A DNA stretch of 64,000 nucleotides from Augochlora pura (taxonomy: Eukaryota > Arthropoda > Insecta > Hymenoptera > Halictidae): positions 1,054,001 through 1,118,000 of the forward strand of contig NC_135781.1 of NCBI RefSeq assembly GCF_028453695.1. The letters are read 5' to 3'. The notes under the pieces are model-generated. The model did not search any database. It was not told the origin of the DNA and was given only the letters and a program-made list of their open reading frames with translations. Below, in pieces: positions 41,102 to 53,635 of this stretch. Position 1 is the stretch's first letter. Each line of letters starts with the position of its first letter. The position numbers and the translations under genes were made by a program.

Positions 41102-43499
41102 ATACTATTTATATTTATAATATTACTATTTGTAATATTAACCCTCTTAGTGCCGGACGAAAAGGCCAAATTTCACGATTTTACTAGGATTTGGAAAAAG
41201 GCTCATAAAAACCAAACGGAAAGCATCATTTACATAATTCAAAAAGCAGCGTATTAAGGACGAAATTGGGAATGAAACATTGACGCCAATTTTTCTATAT
41301 TCATCTCCTGTCTCTACTATCTTTCCCACAGCATATCGCGGATTTTCATCGAGCATACTCTGGACGTCATCCATAGCGCTGAAAGAACTCACGGGACACC
41401 GTGATAGTTGGAAACGTCTTAACCGGTCGTCGCACGCATCGATAATTGTTGTAGACGCAGATCGTCATTAGAGTCCCGGGAATCCGATTAGCCTCGACGG
41501 CCGATAAAACGGCGCTTTCGCCCTTTTATCGAGCGCCGTGCACACGCGGCACGGCCCGCCGGGAATAATTCATGCCCTTTGACGGCGCGCGAGTGCACGC
41601 TCGTACGGCGGGCTTAATTTAATCCCGCGTCGCTTCGATGTAAACGCCGGCCCCCGGACCAAGTGGCGAACTACTCCTGTTCGACGGCGGGCGGGTGGGG
41701 GGTGGGGGACGATTAACGGGGGAAATATTCTGGGCGCTCTTTGTGCCCGATCGTCGGCATGGAAATTGTAAAAATTTCATCGGGAACAGAACCCGGCGGC
41801 TCTCGGGCGCTGTCGATGCCGGCTTCCGATGGCTAACCCCCGGTCCCCGTCGTTAACGGCCGCCGGACTTCCTGTTATCCTTTCAACTTGTGACGTCTGC
41901 TGCCAGATTAAATCTATTAAAACGCGCGATCCTTTTATACAGCGCGATGGAGTCGCGCGATGCGGGAGCATCCTACGCGTTCACGGCGCCGCGATGAAAA
42001 TCGACGAGCTTGTATCGAGACCATTAAATGTACGATAAAGTCGGGAAGGACGTAATATATACCACTAAGGAGTATATAGTAATACTGGGTAGTTGTTATT
42101 AGTACTAAGAAATGCGTAATAATATCAAGTAATAACATAAGTATACAACAACCCTAAATAGACTATAAATTTCAGTCGTACGCACAAAAGACAATTTTTC
42201 TTCGCGCAAACGACGAACGTAAATTGCGCCTCTCGCTCGACATTTTCGAGTCTACATTTTCCAGATCAACGCACATTATAAATTTGAGTCGGATTAATTA
42301 TCGAGTCGATTGCATTATCGCGACACACGATGGGCGCTTTGCAAAGCGATCGCCGCAGTGAACCGGTCAAACAGCCCACATTCCGCGGCAAACGATACGC
42401 CGGCTCGACGATGAACGATCGAGTCCGTATAGCTGTCAATGAACGCCGTAACTTCGGGACACTTTTCAGTTCCGTACTTCGCCGGGTATTTTCCTTGGAA
42501 AAATTCTCCACAATTTCTTCGCAAATCGTACAATTTTTTACAAAACCTCGGACACTGTAACTAATTAAACATCACAATTATCCTGCTTCCAAAACTACAG
42601 TTAAATCCGTGAAATTATATCAGAGACCGAATATCCACCCTAATTAATACGTATCGAACAATTACCAAAGCGACGCTCCGGTTAAAAAAAAAGGATAGAG
42701 ATTAGGCGGTTCGGTGTGCTGCCGCCATTATACTACTTACCCGAGTACGCGGGGTTTGCTGCGGTTAACGCGACTAAGGTCGAAGTTTCATGACAAATAC
42801 AGAAACGGCGGCGCGGCACCAGAACGCGAAACTTGCCTAGAGAACAGGGCGGGTGGGAGTGGGGGGTAGAGCGTGGCGGGAGGGGGTAAAACCGAGCGCA
42901 CGGGTGGTCGTGGAACGGTCTAGCTTCTTACGAGGAGGCTGCCTACGTAAGCCGAGGGTATTCGGAAGACAGTTTCATTCGATACAAAACACGTGACCCC
43001 ATTGGAGAGACCCCGTGTTACACTCTGCTCCGCTCCCCCCTCCCCCCCGACAAAACCCCACCCTTAAAAGACCGCAACACACTTGGGACCCGCGTGGTGG
43101 GAGCCCTCGAAACGGCGCGCCGGGAGATTTATTCTGGCGGAGAACATCGCGTAGCTCTTACGCCTCCCTTTCTATATTACAAAACTGAACGCCGAGCTTC
43201 AGAGAAAGATTTATAGATCGACCGGAATCGCGAATTAATCGTGCACGCGTTGGAAAACCGTGCAAGGGCTAAATATTAATTTATAGAATTCAATAAGAAT
43301 TAAAGAAAGAAAAGAAGAAAAATATCTAATGCATTCTTTGTTCTAATAAAAATTATGATAAAACAGCGCAGACCACGTTTATGCTCCGATATTAGTTCTT
43401 TTACGTTCGAACTGTATGTTATAAAATAATCCCACGTGTCGAGAGAAATGGAATTCCTCCAAAAGTGATTCTTCCATGATTTATAAATTCCGACGGCAA
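41102..43499. other. Gene-free DNA
   Basis: CpG-rich blocks at about 41480-42010 and 42700-43140 separated by AT-rich DNA. Frames of 60-80 codons overlap on both strands without recognisable content. Confidence 0.5.
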
Positions 43500-43503
43500 T
43501 TAA

Positions 43504-43733
43504 CCCTTCGCGGTCGGAGCTATTTTATATGGAAGCGCAAAATATTTGTTTAGACTTACAGTGTTTCCATTTTATATAAACTGGAGGAGCTTTTTATGTA
43601 TTACGGAAATTAATTTTGCGATTCGGGTAACAGTTTAGTGCTCTTGACAATTGCTTAAATACGAGTAAATTTTATAGAAATTATTTACAAACGTGATAAT
43701 TTTTAGTCGCGCCTTAGAGTCGACCGCAAAGGG
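43504..43733. mobile_element. piggyBac-like MITE, 230 bp, complete
   Basis: TTAA (43500-43503) then CCCTTCGCGGTCGGAGC; right end GAGTCGACCGCAAAGGG then TTAA (43734-43737). Similar along its length to 8259-8478, including GGAGC(C/T)ATTTTA and TTTCC-TTT-TATA-AA-CTGGAG. Confidence 0.85.
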
Positions 43734-44208
43734 TTAAATAATCGTTCGACGATGCCGGAACAACGAGCACGGTGAAATGGCGAAGAGAACGGAAAATATG
43801 GGGATTAGGGGAACGGGTTCATGGAGTCTACCCCCACTCTCCCGACCGTTTCGTATTTCATCGGCGCGGCGGCATTGTTCGGGTCTGCGGCGCATCACAA
43901 TTACGCGTTTTCAAATTTTAATTAATATTGGATCGCGCGTCGCCGACGTAAATTCCACCGTATACGGGGGATAAACAGCGATCGTCGCGGCACCATTCGA
44001 AGGCAGTCGCGGCGCGATTGTAATTAATAAAAAAAAGGGGGGGGGAGAGTCCCCCCCCCCCCCCCCTGCGTGAACATGACATGTGTTCCCGTGGCCGCAA
44101 ATTAACGACTGTTGCACGCGATTCTATCAATTCCCCGCGGAGATTCCTGTTGACGCGGGCCCGCTCGAATTTCGCGCGATTAAACCACGCCCTGCCACCT
44201 CGCTTTAA

Positions 44209-44526
44209 CCCCTTCCATTACCGTTCCTTTCGCGCCGCGTCGATCGCCGCTTATTTGTCTTTAATATCTTTAATAATCGGACCGGACAATTTCTCTTTAT
44301 TTTATTGTCTTTGTGTGCTTTTGTTTGCAGACTTTGATAAGAGTCTTCAATAAATTTTAACAAGAGTAATTAATAAATTTTAATAAAATCTAGTAAGAGC
44401 CTTTAATAAATTTTAATAAACTTTAATAAGAGTCTTTAATAAATTTTAATAAACTGCAATAAAATTTATCTTTATTTCGATGTAGAAGAAATTAATATCG
44501 TTCATATATTATTATAGTGTAAAGGG
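44209..44526. mobile_element. piggyBac-like element, 318 bp, with internal tandem repeat
   Basis: TTAA (44205-44208) then CCCCTTCCATTACCG; right end TATAGTGTAAAGGG then TTAA (44527-44530). The interior includes three to four copies of a unit near AATAAATTTTAATAAAATCT (44340-44460). Confidence 0.7.
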
Positions 44527-44530
44527 TTAA

Positions 44531-44984
44531 ACGACAAAGAACGTGGAAGTCTTGAACAACAATACCCACCGAGATCGTTTCACAAATTATTATCTGTCTA
44601 AACAAAGATTTCGTCTTGCAAGATAAAACATCAAAATCGTAATTTTATCTCATTTATTTAGCTGTCATTCTATCGCATTTATTTTCGCTATAATTTGATC
44701 GCATTTATTTCGCTGTAATTTTATCGCACTTACTTCTCTACAATTTTTATCGCATTTATTTCGCTGCAATTTAATTGGCCTTGTTCCGCATGCAATTTAA
44801 TTGCAATTTTGAGCGAAGCTCGCGTATTTTATATTCCGACTAGAACTTCGTCGAATAAGTTATTTCCGTGCGAGAATTTTGTTACAGGGTAGAATATTGA
44901 ATTATCAGGAAAAAAAAGGCGAATGTTTATGCTGCTCCGGTTCGTTGCGGGTAAACGTAGAAAATTTTTGTTTCAGCAGTCCCC
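44531..44984. other. Gene-free AT-rich DNA with a degenerate repeat
   Basis: At about 44640-44780 the phrase TTTATCGCATTTATTTCGCT recurs four to five times at intervals of about 30 bases. No gene. Confidence 0.6.
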
Positions 44985-44989
44985 TCCCC

Positions 44990-45020
<31 letters not shown>

Positions 45021-45080
45021 TCAAAGTCAATTTCTCTCGCTCTCTCGAAGTTTCTCTCTCTCTCTTTCTCTCTTTCTGTT
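44985..45080. repeat. (TC)n with the AAAGTCAATTTCTC interruption
   Basis: CCCC-rich start, (TC)n, then CTCAAAGTCAATTTCTCTCG and more CT-rich sequence. Third copy of the composite tract. Confidence 0.9.
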
Positions 45081-45906
45081 CTTGCTACTCGAGAGCCTCG
45101 AGTTTCTTTATTTTCTAATTTCGCTCGTTTCATCGGAGAGAGCACTTTGCCCGCGATCGCGATCGACTTCGTTTCGTCGGTGCCCCGATATCGCTTCGGG
45201 TTGCAATTTAAACGTTAACGCGATTAGCAATATCCCCGTCGATTCGGTTGATGCTTCGCGTGCCGCGTCGCGCGTCGATCGGTTTTGTTCGAACGTTAGA
45301 AAAGGAGAGGCGAAGGACGACGAGAGAGAGAGAGAGAGAGACAGGCGTGTCGATACACGTGTCCGTTAACAGCTATCGGGGCGAAACCGGTCGGAAGAAA
45401 CTCGAAGCATCCTGGAAAATAGTCGACAACCGGGGAGGGGGTGGGGTGGAGGGGGGAGCCGTAACACGGGACGCGCGCGCACTAATTATCATTAATCTTG
45501 CCGCCGGGGGACGATAATCGATAATATCGGCGGGATATCGACTTCCAATCACCGGCCGCGACGTGATCCACGGTGGCTGCGCACACCGTGTCGACAGGAA
45601 CAAAGGTGCTCGTAATTTATGCGGGACGGTATAGGACGCGCGTGAATGGGATCTTTCGTCGCTGTCTACGGTGAACGCGCTCCTTTCTCGGAACGCCAGC
45701 CCGTCGAATGAAATGCACCGTCGCGCAGAAAATATATCGAATTAGAGAACAGCGCTTCCATCGCGCGCAGTTTCGGCGTTGCGTTGAGGGGACAGCTCCA
45801 CAATCGACGAGACTTCAATCGGATGACACAATCCTTCGAATTCTACGCGCGATAGCGATTTGACACTTCGCGGTTCATATTTTCGTTTGAAATGTGGAGA
45901 TTATCT
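45081..45906. other. Gene-free CpG-rich DNA
   Basis: Includes a short (GA)n run at about 45320-45341. Overlapping frames on both strands; no recognisable product. Confidence 0.5.
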
Positions 45907-46016
45907 GCGACAATAGCCGACAGAAGGATTCCTATCGCGAAAGTTACCTAAGACCGTCCCTGTTTTTGTATATACTGCGAAAACGTCGTTTTACCCTTAT
46001 CCAAGGTAGGATCCGA
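45907..46016 (-). repeat. 115-bp dispersed repeat, copy C, inverted
   Basis: On the - strand it reads CTTGGATAAGGGTAAAACGA, a TATATA core, ACAGGGACGGTCTTAGG, TAACTTTCGCGA and GGAATCCTTCTGTCGG. Same order as the other copies, opposite orientation. Confidence 0.8.
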
Positions 46017-46900
46017 TAGAAAGCCTTAATGAGTCCACTAGTCCACTACCCTTTTCCTTTTCTCCGATGCCAAACCAAAGTCACGAGACCTCTTCTATCG
46101 CCACTGCATATATATTTCAATATTAGAAATAGTAATATTATAATAGAAATTATTAAAAGTACAACTGTTGTTGCACGAGCTACAAGATTCAATGTCGTAC
46201 GCATAAAATATATTTCGTTCTAAAAAATGGGAAAGCTATACGTCAAAAAAGTTACTTTAGAATCACAGTTGAAACGGCATCGAGCGCAAACGGTTAATAA
46301 TTATAACAATAATCACGCGTCGCACGCAATAATAACCGGCAGCAAATCTCACAACAAAGGAAACGAATTTGTCCATGTTTTACAGTTTCCTCGAATATGT
46401 TCACGGTTCCAAAAAAAAATAGCAGGAAATAAAATGGACAAAAATAAGAATTCGGCGAAAGTATCGAATAAATCGTGCCGAAGCGAGCGTCGCTCGTTAG
46501 GGAGGAACGAGGCGGCGGGCAGAGGCGAGAGCGATACGCGTTGCGCAAACATCGAAACCGGTCTCGGGTAAAGGCACACGGAAAGATCGTGATCGGTTTG
46601 CAGGATCGTTCTCGCCGGGCCGTATCATCGGATCGAAGGCGAGCCGGCCCTCGATTTCCATCGAATTTCCGCGGCGCTTACCAGCCGTCCAATCCGCTTT
46701 TAATTGGGTTATTAGGCTCCCATTAAACCGGACACGCGTGGCCCCATCGCCCCCCTTCCCTCCTGCGCGGCGATCACCTCTACGCGCGCGGCCCGTTCGC
46801 TTCAAAACACCGAACCTAACGCAATTAAGTCGGCGATCAGGAAATCGCAATCCGGTTGCTCGAGCACCCGACCTAAATAGTTAATAATTGCGCCGAGAGA
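46017..46900. other. Gene-free DNA
   Basis: AT-rich to about 46470 then CpG-rich. A 114-codon frame at 46227-46571 has no recognisable domain. Confidence 0.5.
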
Positions 46901-46907
46901 GCGAGCG

Positions 46908-46950
<43 letters not shown>
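46901..46950. repeat. (GA)n microsatellite with a G run
   Basis: GCGAGCGAGC grading into about 15 GA units and ending in eight G. Frames through it are artefacts. Confidence 0.95.
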
Positions 46951-47254
46951 CCGGGCGCCGCTTCGCTTCCGATTCCCCTTCGCACGGAAAATTGGAGCCG
47001 CGGCCGATTTCGTTTCGCCCGTTTCGCTTCTCTTCTCCCGTTTTCTTCGTTCGCCGCTATTTCGACGAGTCGCGGCCGGCAAAATGCCCGGAAAAATATC
47101 GAAAACCGGCCCCGCGTTCCCGAATTCCCCCGGTCGGAAAAGCCATTTTTCAAGCGACGGAGAGTTTCCGGCGTTTTCCGTGCAACAATAAATAACCGAC
47201 AGCTTCCCTTTTTTTTTCCATTTTCGAAATACCATTTATTGGGGGTCGCGCGCA

Positions 47255-47354
47255 NNNNNNNNNNNNNNNNNNNNNNNNNNNNNNNNNNNNNNNNNNNNNN
47301 NNNNNNNNNNNNNNNNNNNNNNNNNNNNNNNNNNNNNNNNNNNNNNNNNNNNNN
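47255..47354. other. Assembly gap, exactly 100 N
   Basis: Gap of unknown true size. It is followed by 16 C and a TC run, so simple sequence probably caused the break. Confidence 0.97.
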
Positions 47355-48866
47355 CCCCCCCCCCCCCCCCTCTCTCTCGTCGAACCAAGCCGGAAACACA
47401 CGAAATCGGAATAACCCCGTCGGAAATAGCGACGGGTTCGGAGCGGAAAGTTGATAGTTGGACGGGAAAAACATTCCGCGAGCGGTTCACGGACGACCAA
47501 TTACGTCGCGGAAACTGCCATCCATTAAAGTCCCCCCTCCCTCCCTCCCTCATACTGTCCCTATTAGTCCCCGGCTTTTTTTCCAACCCGTTCCCAACCA
47601 TTCGCTCTCTCTCTCTCTCTCCTACCCCCACCCCTTTAGGCACGCTATCGTTTCATCCGATCGAACGGATTAATTGCGAACAGATAGTTTGTTACGATAC
47701 AGCGGAGGGAAATTACGCGGGCACCGTAATTGCGGGGAGAGATCATTTCTGATCGGGCAGCGCCGCGTGTGTCGCGACCATTTCTTTTCTATTCGCGTCC
47801 ACCGCGATAATAATACCAGCCGTTCGGCTTGAAGATCGTCGCTCTGGAAAATCTGTTGCTTGTCGAATGAATTGTTTCGCGACGGAAAGGTGAGTTAATC
47901 GAATTTTTCATCGACGCGACGCGGTGCGATTCGAGCAATGAAAGAAAATCGAGAAATCGATGTTGGTCTTTTTCTGCAATGTTATTGTATAATTTAGAGT
48001 GTACAGGAGCTATAGAAATCGAACTGCATGAAATGTCTTCAGCAGAATTCAGAATTTAAATCTTTTAAATCAAGTTCGTGTTTCCAAGGAACGAAACTGT
48101 GTCATTAATACCACTACTTCAAAACTATTTCTACGCGACGCTACTTCTACGCGAAGCTTCAAATTTCCGAACTATAGAATATCTGTTCCGAGTCTGTGGC
48201 ATAAAAGACGCGAGCGAATACAGTCAAGAAGCGTTCCTCTACCAGCAATCTAGAGAAGAGAAGGGTCGGCTCGCTCGCGATCAATCGGACGGCGAACTTT
48301 TCGCCGGCGCTAGGACGGAAGTTATCTTCGAAAGAGGGAAGGCGAGGAGCGAATGCGGGTCACTGGAACGTTCCGATGAAGTTCGAACCAGCCGGCGCAG
48401 TAAATCCAGGCCGGCCCGGCCCGGTCGGACTCGGTATTTTCCCTGGTCGGCCGAGACCGAGGAGGCTTTTCGGAAATCCTGGCGGCCGGCCAGCCAGCCG
48501 AATAAAATTGCGGTCGGCTAATCGGGGGTCGGGAGGAAAAAAAACTGCTCCTCGCGGGCCAGAGGCGTTTCTTTTTTCGCGCAGACCCCCGGCAGCTCCG
48601 GCCGGCTGCGATAATAAATTCGTGCAACGCGACCGGCGGCTTGCAGTCTCTCAATTAATTACCGCGATCCCGTTTTATCGTTCGACGAGGGACCGTGTCG
48701 TATATAGGGGGGAAACTGCCGCGAAATCCTCGGCCCCCACTCCTAATTAATTGACCTGATCCGGAGGGGGGGTCCCTGTGGCCGAGAAAATCGACGCGAC
48801 GTTGTTTAAGGCGAGGGAGAACGGCTTCGTCACCTGAATTGGCTCCGAATATCTACCGATTAGCTG
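47355..48866. other. Gene-free DNA, GC-rich, poly-C at its left edge
   Basis: Starts with C16 then TCTCTCTC. Another short TC run lies at about 47605-47621. A 147-codon frame at 48078-48521 crosses from AT-rich to GC-rich DNA and matches nothing known to me. No gene is supported. Confidence 0.5.
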
Positions 48867-49179
48867 TGACGAGTATATTCGTCATGGAGAAGACGCGTTA
48901 ATTAGTATCGTGACGAGTATAGTCGTCATCTTCGACTGTGGTGATTAATAGACCACAGCAGAGTCTAGCTATGCTTGACGAGTATATTCGTCATGGAGAA
49001 GTGAGAGTACTTTGTGGCGTGACGAGTATACTCGTCACGGAGAAGTCGCACTGTTTATCATCATGACGAGTATACTCGCCATCTTCAAATATGGCATATT
49101 AATCGTTTAGCTATATTTGACGAGTATACTCGTCACGTGGAAATGGCAGTATTCCCTGTCACGACGAGTATACTCGTCA
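48867..49179. repeat. Array 1 of an 18-bp palindrome at 44-bp spacing
   Basis: Seven copies of TGACGAGTATACTCGTCA or close variants start at 48867, 48911, 48976, 49020, 49064, 49118 and 49162. Spacings are 44, 65, 44, 44, 54 and 44. The DNA between palindromes is partly shared (CATGGAGAAG, CATCTTC) but less conserved than the palindrome. Each copy is self-complementary or nearly so. The array has no coding frame and no neighbouring gene. Confidence 0.95.
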
Positions 49180-49430
49180 CGCGTCGAAACTAATGACAAC
49201 CACCTACTTAGATTATAACTTCATTGAACACAAAAATATATATTCTAAAAATGCAATATATTTAGAACAATTACATGGTTAATCTAGAATAAAACGAACA
49301 TGTACAAAGTATTAACTATTTGCGACAACAACGTAAGTTCGGTTATGCGAAATAAAGATCGCTCTAAGCTCAAGCACGTGGAACAGTAAAAAATAATTCG
49401 ACTTACCATTGAGTAAGCGAAACAGAGATC
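49180..49430. other. AT-rich spacer
   Basis: Joins the palindrome array to the degenerate repeat that follows. Nothing identifiable. Confidence 0.5.
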
Positions 49431-50065
49431 AACCAGTGATCAGACATGTTACGATCAGACAAGTAGAATAGAGTTGGCCAGCGGCCAGACGAGGAAAACA
49501 GGTGAAACGTTATGATTGAACAAGTAGAACAAGATTGGCCCGTGGCCAGACAAATGAAATAGGGGACCCTCCATCACGAGATATGTACCTCAGACACGAT
49601 CTATGATCAGACCGGTGGACTTCGGGCTGTTCATGGTCAGAGAAACGAAGTAGGAGCTGTCCACAGCCGGACAAGTGAAATCGTATCTATTCTGTAACGA
49701 AGTAAGCGTAATAAATAATTATTCATGATTGACCAAGTAGAATCAACAACGTGTCACGGTCAGATAAGTGAAATTAACCCCTTGCAATGCGACTCTCTTT
49801 GACGCTGCGCTGATTAGTACTTATTTGTTATTAATATTTCCTTTATTAATATAATTTGTTTATCTCCATTTCTGGACATTGTTAACGAATGAATTCAGTT
49901 TGTCAGGTTACGATTTAGGAGAAATTAATTCATATTCAGTAGAATTAGCGTGGAATCTTTGCCACGTGTCCGACTCGTTATTATAGGCGCAAGGGGTTAA
50001 GGTAGCGTATGGTCAGACGCGTGAAGCAGGAGCCGTCTATGGCAGACGAAGCGAAATCGAAATAG
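49431..50065 (+). repeat. Degenerate tandem repeat split by a transposon
   Basis: Diverged copies of about 55-60 bases built on the word GGTCAGACAAGTGAAAT and a GGCC-GTGGCCAGAC variant run from about 49431 to 49773 and resume at about 50005-50060 (ATGGTCAGACGCGTGAAGC). The interruption is the piggyBac-like MITE at 49778. Confidence 0.7.
49778..49996. mobile_element. piggyBac-like MITE, 219 bp, complete
   Basis: TTAA (49774-49777) then CCCCTTGCAATGCGAC; right end TAGGCGCAAGGGG then TTAA (49997-50000). Inserted within the degenerate repeat, which shows it is younger than that repeat. Confidence 0.85.
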
Positions 50066-51014
50066 TCATCGATGCAGAGATGGGAGCCAAGTACACAGGT
50101 AGCTCGCTTCAGAGTAACATCCAGGGTCCATCGAGTAATATATCCGGCGAGTTTTCGCGCAATTTGACTTGCTGCCAACGCGTAGACGGTCGCGCGTCGC
50201 GGCGCTCGACACGACTCGGAGGAGTCTCTCCCGCGGGCTAACCGGCCCCCTCTCGTAAAACGCTCCGAGAGCGGGGAGGCGCGTCTCGTCGCGTCCTCCT
50301 CGTCCCAGCCGCCCAATATGGAACCCGAGGCTCTAGAGTCCCTCTGTTTACCTCCCGAGAGGATATCTCGCGCAGTCCCCCCGGCCCCCTTTAGGGGCCA
50401 TTTACTTTAGCGAATGCCCCGACGAGTTTTTCCGCGAATTTTATGGCTCTCATTGAGTGCTCATCCCGTAGAGGGGGGACAGGCGCGGCGCGGCGCGACG
50501 GGGGACACCGAGTTATTCCGCGAGCTCCCCGGGGCGCACAGTACATTTACCTCGCCCACCATTGTCCCCGGAATACTTCGAGCGTGCTCGTCGTAATGAA
50601 AGAAATAACCGCTGTTCGCCACTATCGCGGAGCCGCGACGCGACGCGTTTGGATAGGCGGCGGGGTATCGATTCTACATTGAGACGTTCCGCCTCTCCTG
50701 CTCCTCTCGTATCTGCCGCGGACGCGCACATTCGCTGTAGCGACGTCGATGATAATCGTAACGAGTATTGGATAAGTTTCCGTCCATTAGAACGCCGCGA
50801 ATTTTTTTTTGCCAGACTCGCGGCGGTCTCGCAACGCGACGCCGCCGCCGCGGTTATAGCTCGTAAAAATCGACGGGGATGCTCTGAAACAACGGAATCT
50901 GTACGGCTATCAGCGTTTCGCTGGGCGTTTGTCATCTAGAGCTATTTTCTGCTTCGTTTTAACGAGGCGATGACTGGTCTCTGAACGCTGCTAATGGATT
51001 CTGTTATGTAGCAG
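50066..51014. other. Gene-free CpG-rich DNA
   Basis: Frames of up to 140 codons lie on both strands over the same bases with biased composition. No domain recognised. A promoter-like CpG island is possible, but no gene start is visible. Confidence 0.45.
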
Positions 51015-51039
51015 AATAATAATAATAATAATAATGATG

Positions 51040-51080
<41 letters not shown>
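51015..51080. repeat. (AAT)n microsatellite
   Basis: About 20 AAT units with two GAT interruptions. Confidence 0.95.
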
Positions 51081-53635
51081 CATAGGGGATGACATTAGAA
51101 TTCATTTTGCTCGAATATATTGTATATTGCGATAAAAAGAAATGTTCAAAATTGCTGAGAAATGAATGTCATCCGGATATGGGTGACGCGTCGACGAACG
51201 TGTTAATCGTCGCGGCGCCCTACGCTATTTCCTCGTTGTGCATCCACGCGGCTTTTCCACCGGTGGCCGTATTACACAGTCGTGTGTCGTTACCGTCATC
51301 TTCGCTTCCTCGAATCGGCCGTAATGCAGCTCTCCCCGTGAATACATCCATAAGTAAATAAACGCACGCCGGCGCGAAATACACTTCGTCCCCGTGTGTA
51401 CCCACCGTTCCGCGAACGTTTATCGAGGCGACGAGAGAGAGAGGGAGAAAGAGAGAGAGAGCGACGTTACTCGCGCGGGTTAACGGCCCCGTGGAAAACT
51501 TCTCTCCGCGGGGCTCCGTTCTCACTTTTTAAATCGTTCTCCCGTCGATGGCGAACGACCGTCTATGGGGTAAACGCGGTTCTGTCTCTGGCGGAGACAT
51601 TTTCCGACGACGTTTTGCATATATTTTTTATAGTTTCGGTTACAGCATAGTTTAGGCCATTCGTTGGATCGTTGTTTAGATCTGTTCTAAAATTTATTTA
51701 TACATATAGCACAATAATATGTTTCAATTTTATGTAATATTATGGAACATAAATAAATAGTTTCGGTGGCCTAGAATATACATACAAACGGCTGTTTACA
51801 AAGAGCATATTAACTGTTTATAAATATAATATAAATAAAATGTTCACACACATTTTAATCATAAATGATGTGTAATCTCATTTAAGAAAAAGATTGGCTT
51901 GAATCGCTTTCGAAATGAACGAAGGAAATATCGGTTAACGAAGACAGTTTTCTCTTCGAAAAGGAGATCCGGAAAAGTTGTAGACTCTGCGATATAAAAT
52001 TCCGAGGAGCCTTAAGTTCGATGAAGAAGGTAGTTCTCTTCGGAGTACGATAACGTCGGCGCGCGCAATTAAATGGCGGCAGGAAGGTCGATCTTGATAC
52101 GGGCCGAATATCGCTTCCGGGATTTTACGGGCAAATGGATCTCTGATTCGCTGCTCCTTTATTTGCTGCGAGTCCGACGAATGATGACTCTCTCCCTCTC
52201 TCTCTCTCTTTCTTCGATGTAAATTCTTTTAATATCCTGGCCGACTGTTTCAGGAGGTAGTTGTCCGGACCTCTGGAAATCGGGCGGGTATCTTGCTCGC
52301 GTAGATAAGACCGGCATACGGGTCAAGTGGGTCTTCGGTTTCGGCCGATCGGCCGCCATTTTTCGGTTCGCGCGAGCACGTACTGTACACTCTGTGCGCG
52401 CAAACCTGGACCCCGCTCCGTAACGGTTTACGACGGAGCTGTTTATACGGCTGGCACGTGAACCAATCGCCGGGACACGCTAATCGAGGCTTCGGAATCA
52501 TTTCAATCAATAGCCCCGCCCTGCGCCATTGGCGTCGCCTTCGCTGTTTCCGGGGGGGCATCACTCTTTGCCGCAAGCTTTTCGAGGCAATTGGATCGAA
52601 ACAACGGACGAACCAAATTGATGAAACTGCGCTTCTTAGAGAGACGAGCAAATAATTATTAGTCGATTAATTTTAGTTAACGAAGAGATTAAAAATATTT
52701 TAGGGTGTCGAAAATAATATTGAAATCAATTGTTTTGCGATCTGTTTTCTTTAGTCGATAGACATGATTTTCTGTTTTACGTTGAAATTCTTTCTCTGGG
52801 AATTAAAGTGTATAAAAATAGTATCCCCTCCTCCCTAATCGTTCACGCCTCTCTACAATCTGACAGACAATTAAAGAGAATTTCCGTCACAGTCCCCTAA
52901 ATTTTCGGACGATTTTCTTCAAACTTTTTCAAAATTAAGTACCCATATATATTTGGACAATTCCGAAACAAGTGCCATCCACGGATCGCCAACAATTAGT
53001 CGACGTTCCAGGAAAAAAAACGTTGACGAATAAATCGGCATAAATGTAACAGATGACAATGATTCCCGTTCCGTTCGATCCGGCAGCAAAAATTGAAACG
53101 CAGCTACGGGAAAAAATGGAACGAGGAAAAATTAGCGATCCGCGGATGTTCGCAAATCCGAATGATTAATCGCTGAGGAGATTGACAAGAAAGAGGTCCG
53201 TGCTTATCGTTCGCCGCGGATGTGACGCGGCGATATTTCGAAAGTTCGGTATCTGTTACACGGGGAGAATTCATATTCGCGGCTTCACGCGTCATTTAAT
53301 TACACCCATAAATTCTCGTTACCGTTCTAATTTGCTAGTTTTGCCGATAGCGACCGGTCGCCGAGGGAGGGGGGGGAGTCCGGTTTCCATGCCGAACGAA
53401 CGCGTCTCCCCGCAAACGTCCCCGGTTTGGCAATTGTACGCTATCGAATAAACATTCTCCGACGGCCATTGAAAATCATTTAACGAACAGCCCGCCAGTT
53501 CGGCAAACGAACGTAAATTCGAATCGGCGACCGATTCGCGCGAAGAGTAGCGTGATCGCGGTACAATGATCGTCGCGTCGGTTATGTCATTTATCCTGAA
53601 TTGTTGGGCAATTTTTAGTTACTTTCGCCGCTTAC
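51081..53635. other. Gene-free DNA
   Basis: Alternating CpG-rich and AT-rich blocks, short GA or TC runs at about 51432-51462 and 52190-52212. No frame has recognisable content, and no element ends are seen. Confidence 0.5.

Noticed and set aside
48078..48521. 147-codon frame as a small gene
   Set aside because: Crosses an abrupt AT-to-GC change, lacks any recognisable domain, and the 3' half is open on both strands.
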